This document shows, in pieces, positions 4,833 through 6,383 of a stretch of 6,383 nt of DNA. Position 1 is the first letter of the stretch. Each line of letters starts with the position of its first letter. The notes beneath the pieces were generated by a model. It was not told the origin of the DNA, made no database searches, and saw nothing but the letters and a program-made list of their open reading frames with translations. The DNA lies in NCBI GenBank assembly GCA_020201485.1, contig JAIVGT010000053.1:1-6383 (forward strand), read 5' to 3'. Both the position numbers and the translations under genes were made by a program. The stretch comes from Halobacteriales archaeon. GTDB taxonomy: Archaea; Thermoplasmatota; SW-10-69-26; JACQPN01; JAIVGT01.

Positions 4833-6383
4833 TCACACCTGCTGCACGAAGACGTCGGCGCGCCCGAAGGGCGTGGCGGTGAACACGGCCATGCTGCCCC
4901 CGGCGCGCGGGGCGAGGCCGATGTAGTCCCCGAGGAAGGGTTGTCCGTTCTGGTGCAGGCTCAGGTCGCCGTCGAAGGGGGCGAAGTCGAGCGCGGTCTC
5001 GTTCCACGTCGCCCCGCCGTCGGCGCTGCGCGCGGTCCAGGGCACGATGAGCCGGTTCGCGCTGTCGTCGCGGCGGTCGTAGAACAGCACCTGCACGTCG
5101 CCGTTCGGCGCGACGCTCAGCGCGGGCAGGAACTGGTCGTTCCTCGTGCCCTCCGCCTGGACCATCTTCGGCGCGCTCCACGTCGCGCCTCCGTCCTTGC
5201 TCGCCGCGACGAGCACCTTGCTCGTGCCCGTGGCGTGGTCGTTCCAGGCGAGGTAGGCGCTGCCCTTCAGCGGCCCGGTGCCTGTGTCGAGGGCGAGCTC
5301 GAGGAAGTTCGCCACGCGGAACTTGCTGTTCGGCAGCGGGCTGGGCACGGGGACGATGGTCGCGACCGTGGCCGGCGGGCCGAACGTCTGGCCGCCGTCG
5401 GTGCTCACCGCGCTGAGGATGGTGCTGTCCGTGCCGTCGGGCGCGGCGGCGACCCAGGTGAGGAGGAGCGAGCCATCCGCGCGCGCGGCGAGGTTGGGCG
5501 CGCCGCCCAGGACCGCGGGTGCGCTCGTGCTCGCGACCGTGACCGGCGGGCTCCACGTGGCGCCGCCGTCGGTGCTGCGCGCGACCATGATGGATCCCAC
5601 GCCCACGCCCACGGGCAGGCCGGGGTCCACGGGCAGGCCGGCGGCCGTGGTCCAGGCCATCCACAGCCCCTGTCCCTGCGGGTCGATGGCGAGGACGGGG
5701 CGCGTGAGCTCGACGTTGATGCTGCCCGGCTCGCCGCCGAACACGGTGTGGACGTCCCAGGTGAGCCCGTCCTTGCTCTTGCCGAGGAAGATGACGCTCG
5801 GGCCCGGGTCCGGCTGCACGGGCAGGCTCGCGTTCGGCATCGCGGGCGGAGGCGGGACGGGCACGGGGGGCGGCACCGGGCTGGGCGGGAGCTGCGTGTC
5901 GTTGAGGTCGGTGGCGTTGCCGAAGGCGAGCCCGACGTAGTAGGCGTTGCCCGAGTTGTCGAAGGCGACCTCCGGGTCGCTGGCGCAGCGGTACCCGGCG
6001 AGCACGCTCGGCCGCGGGTCGCGCGGGAAGCCGGGGATGACCGTGTGCCGCCAGAAGCGCCCGCCGTCGTTGCTGATGTACACGCCCGCCCACACGTTCT
6101 GCGCCGGGCAGGGCGGCGCGAAGAACAGCGAGTAGTCCTTGGCCCCGACGAGGATGCGGTCCGGGTTCTTCGGGTCCACGGCGATGCTGACCTCGTTGCT
6201 CGGCCCGCCGAAGCTGATGCGCTGCGGGCGGGGCTTGGGCGGAGGCGCGGGCGTGTTGTTCACCGGCGGCTGCGTTCCCATGCCCGGCGGCGTCGCGTCC
6301 GGCGGTGGGTCCTGCGTCGCGCTCGGCTTCGGGGCGGCGCAGCCGGCGAGGGCCGGGGCGAGGAGGAGCAGGCAGAGGACGAG
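4833..6383 (-). CDS. Asp-box (BNR/sialidase-like) lipoprotein, 5' end cut by the window edge
   Basis: The window holds 516 residues and the stop codon; the start codon lies beyond the right edge. Numbering from the first visible residue, a hydrophobic stretch ends in LAGC with C15, a lipobox, followed by a Pro-rich linker to about residue 54. The rest is a beta-propeller-like domain with six Asp boxes: SNDGGRFW (104-111), SKDGLTW (203-209), STDGGATW (270-277), STDGGQTF (327-334), SKDGGATW (395-402) and SADGGATW (453-460). It also has NEVSIAVDPKNPDRILVG, DPEVAFDNSGNAYY and a final GDYIGLA segment, as is common in exported BNR-repeat proteins. A proline-rich insert lies at 165-194. The internal ATG at 6281 is not the likely start, because it would discard the signal sequence. 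Six regular Asp boxes fit a six-bladed propeller. No FRIP motif or catalytic Arg triad was recognised, so enzymatic sialidase activity is unproven. The protein is probably anchored on the outer face of the cytoplasmic membrane. It lies 115 bp upstream of, and in the same direction as, the multidomain Asp-box gene. Confidence 0.88.
   Translation of the reverse strand, partial: LVLCLLLLAPALAGCAAPKPSATQDPPPDATPPGMGTQPPVNNTPAPPPKPRPQRISFGGPSNEVSIAVDPKNPDRILVGAKDYSLFFAPPCPAQNVWAGVYISNDGGRFWRHTVIPGFPRDPRPSVLAGYRCASDPEVAFDNSGNAYYVGLAFGNATDLNDTQLPPSPVPPPVPVPPPPAMPNASLPVQPDPGPSVIFLGKSKDGLTWDVHTVFGGEPGSINVELTRPVLAIDPQGQGLWMAWTTAAGLPVDPGLPVGVGVGSIMVARSTDGGATWSPPVTVASTSAPAVLGGAPNLAARADGSLLLTWVAAAPDGTDSTILSAVSTDGGQTFGPPATVATIVPVPSPLPNSKFRVANFLELALDTGTGPLKGSAYLAWNDHATGTSKVLVAASKDGGATWSAPKMVQAEGTRNDQFLPALSVAPNGDVQVLFYDRRDDSANRLIVPWTARSADGGATWNETALDFAPFDGDLSLHQNGQPFLGDYIGLAPRAGGSMAVFTATPFGRADVFVQQV
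6339..6383 (-). other. Lipoprotein signal sequence (partial) with lipobox cysteine
   Basis: Reading the minus frame to the window edge gives LVLCLLLLAPALAGC, with the cysteine codon at 6339-6341. The pattern L-A-G-C matches the lipobox recognised by signal peptidase II in bacteria, and an equivalent motif occurs in many archaeal lipoproteins. Only the initiator and the short charged n-region should be missing. Confidence 0.75.

Noticed and set aside
1136..4882. A 1248-codon open frame on the plus strand opposite the exported protein gene
   Set aside because: Its product is an Arg/Ala/Val-rich, low-complexity sequence with no recognisable domain. Long antisense open frames are expected at this GC content, and the minus-strand frame has clear signal peptide, Asp-box and PKD motifs.
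4774..6093. Minus-strand frame overlapping the lipoprotein gene
   Set aside because: It is an Arg/Pro-rich shadow translation. The frame ending at 4833 has six Asp boxes and a lipobox.
1076..6383. Calling either Asp-box protein an active sialidase
   Set aside because: Asp boxes are shared by many non-enzymatic propellers, and no FRIP motif, arginine triad or Tyr/Glu pair could be recognised by eye.

Overview
This is a very GC-rich window (roughly 70% by eye) with three protein genes and two short non-coding stretches. No tRNA, rRNA, CRISPR array, transposase or integrase was recognised. The exported PKD and Asp-box proteins, a methyltransferase resembling arginine methyltransferases, and a lone TTATAA box upstream of one gene would fit a high-GC archaeon, with Thermoplasmatota as the first guess. 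This is an inference: high-GC bacteria such as Myxococcota, Chloroflexi or Actinomycetota also encode such exported proteins, and no phylogenetic marker lies in the window.

Layout. Bases 1-247 hold no convincing gene; they contain AT-richer patches and a 12-bp GC-rich tandem repeat just before the first gene. Bases 248-1072 (+) encode a 274-residue SAM-dependent methyltransferase of the PRMT-like type. Only 3 bp separates its stop from the stop of a converging gene at 1076-4717 (-). That gene encodes an exported mosaic protein of 1213 residues: signal peptide, Asp-box (BNR/sialidase-like) domain, PKD domain, jelly-roll-like region, Ig-like domain, three more PKD domains and a short tail. A 115-bp gap (4718-4832) carries its probable TATA box and a 13-bp palindrome. 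Bases 4833-6383 (-) encode a second Asp-box protein whose 5' end is cut by the window edge. Reading to the last base reveals a lipoprotein signal sequence ending in LAGC.

The two minus-strand genes look like a pair of extracytoplasmic beta-propeller proteins. One is probably lipid-anchored; the other is large and apparently unanchored, with adhesive-type domains. A role in cell-surface or polysaccharide/glycoprotein binding is plausible, but no catalytic sialidase signature was recognised in either. The methyltransferase is on the opposite strand and has no evident functional link to them. The most noteworthy items are the PRMT-like enzyme with a conserved double-Glu loop but no THW loop, and the paired Asp-box proteins of different anchoring. 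Nothing here amounts to a clearly new system.
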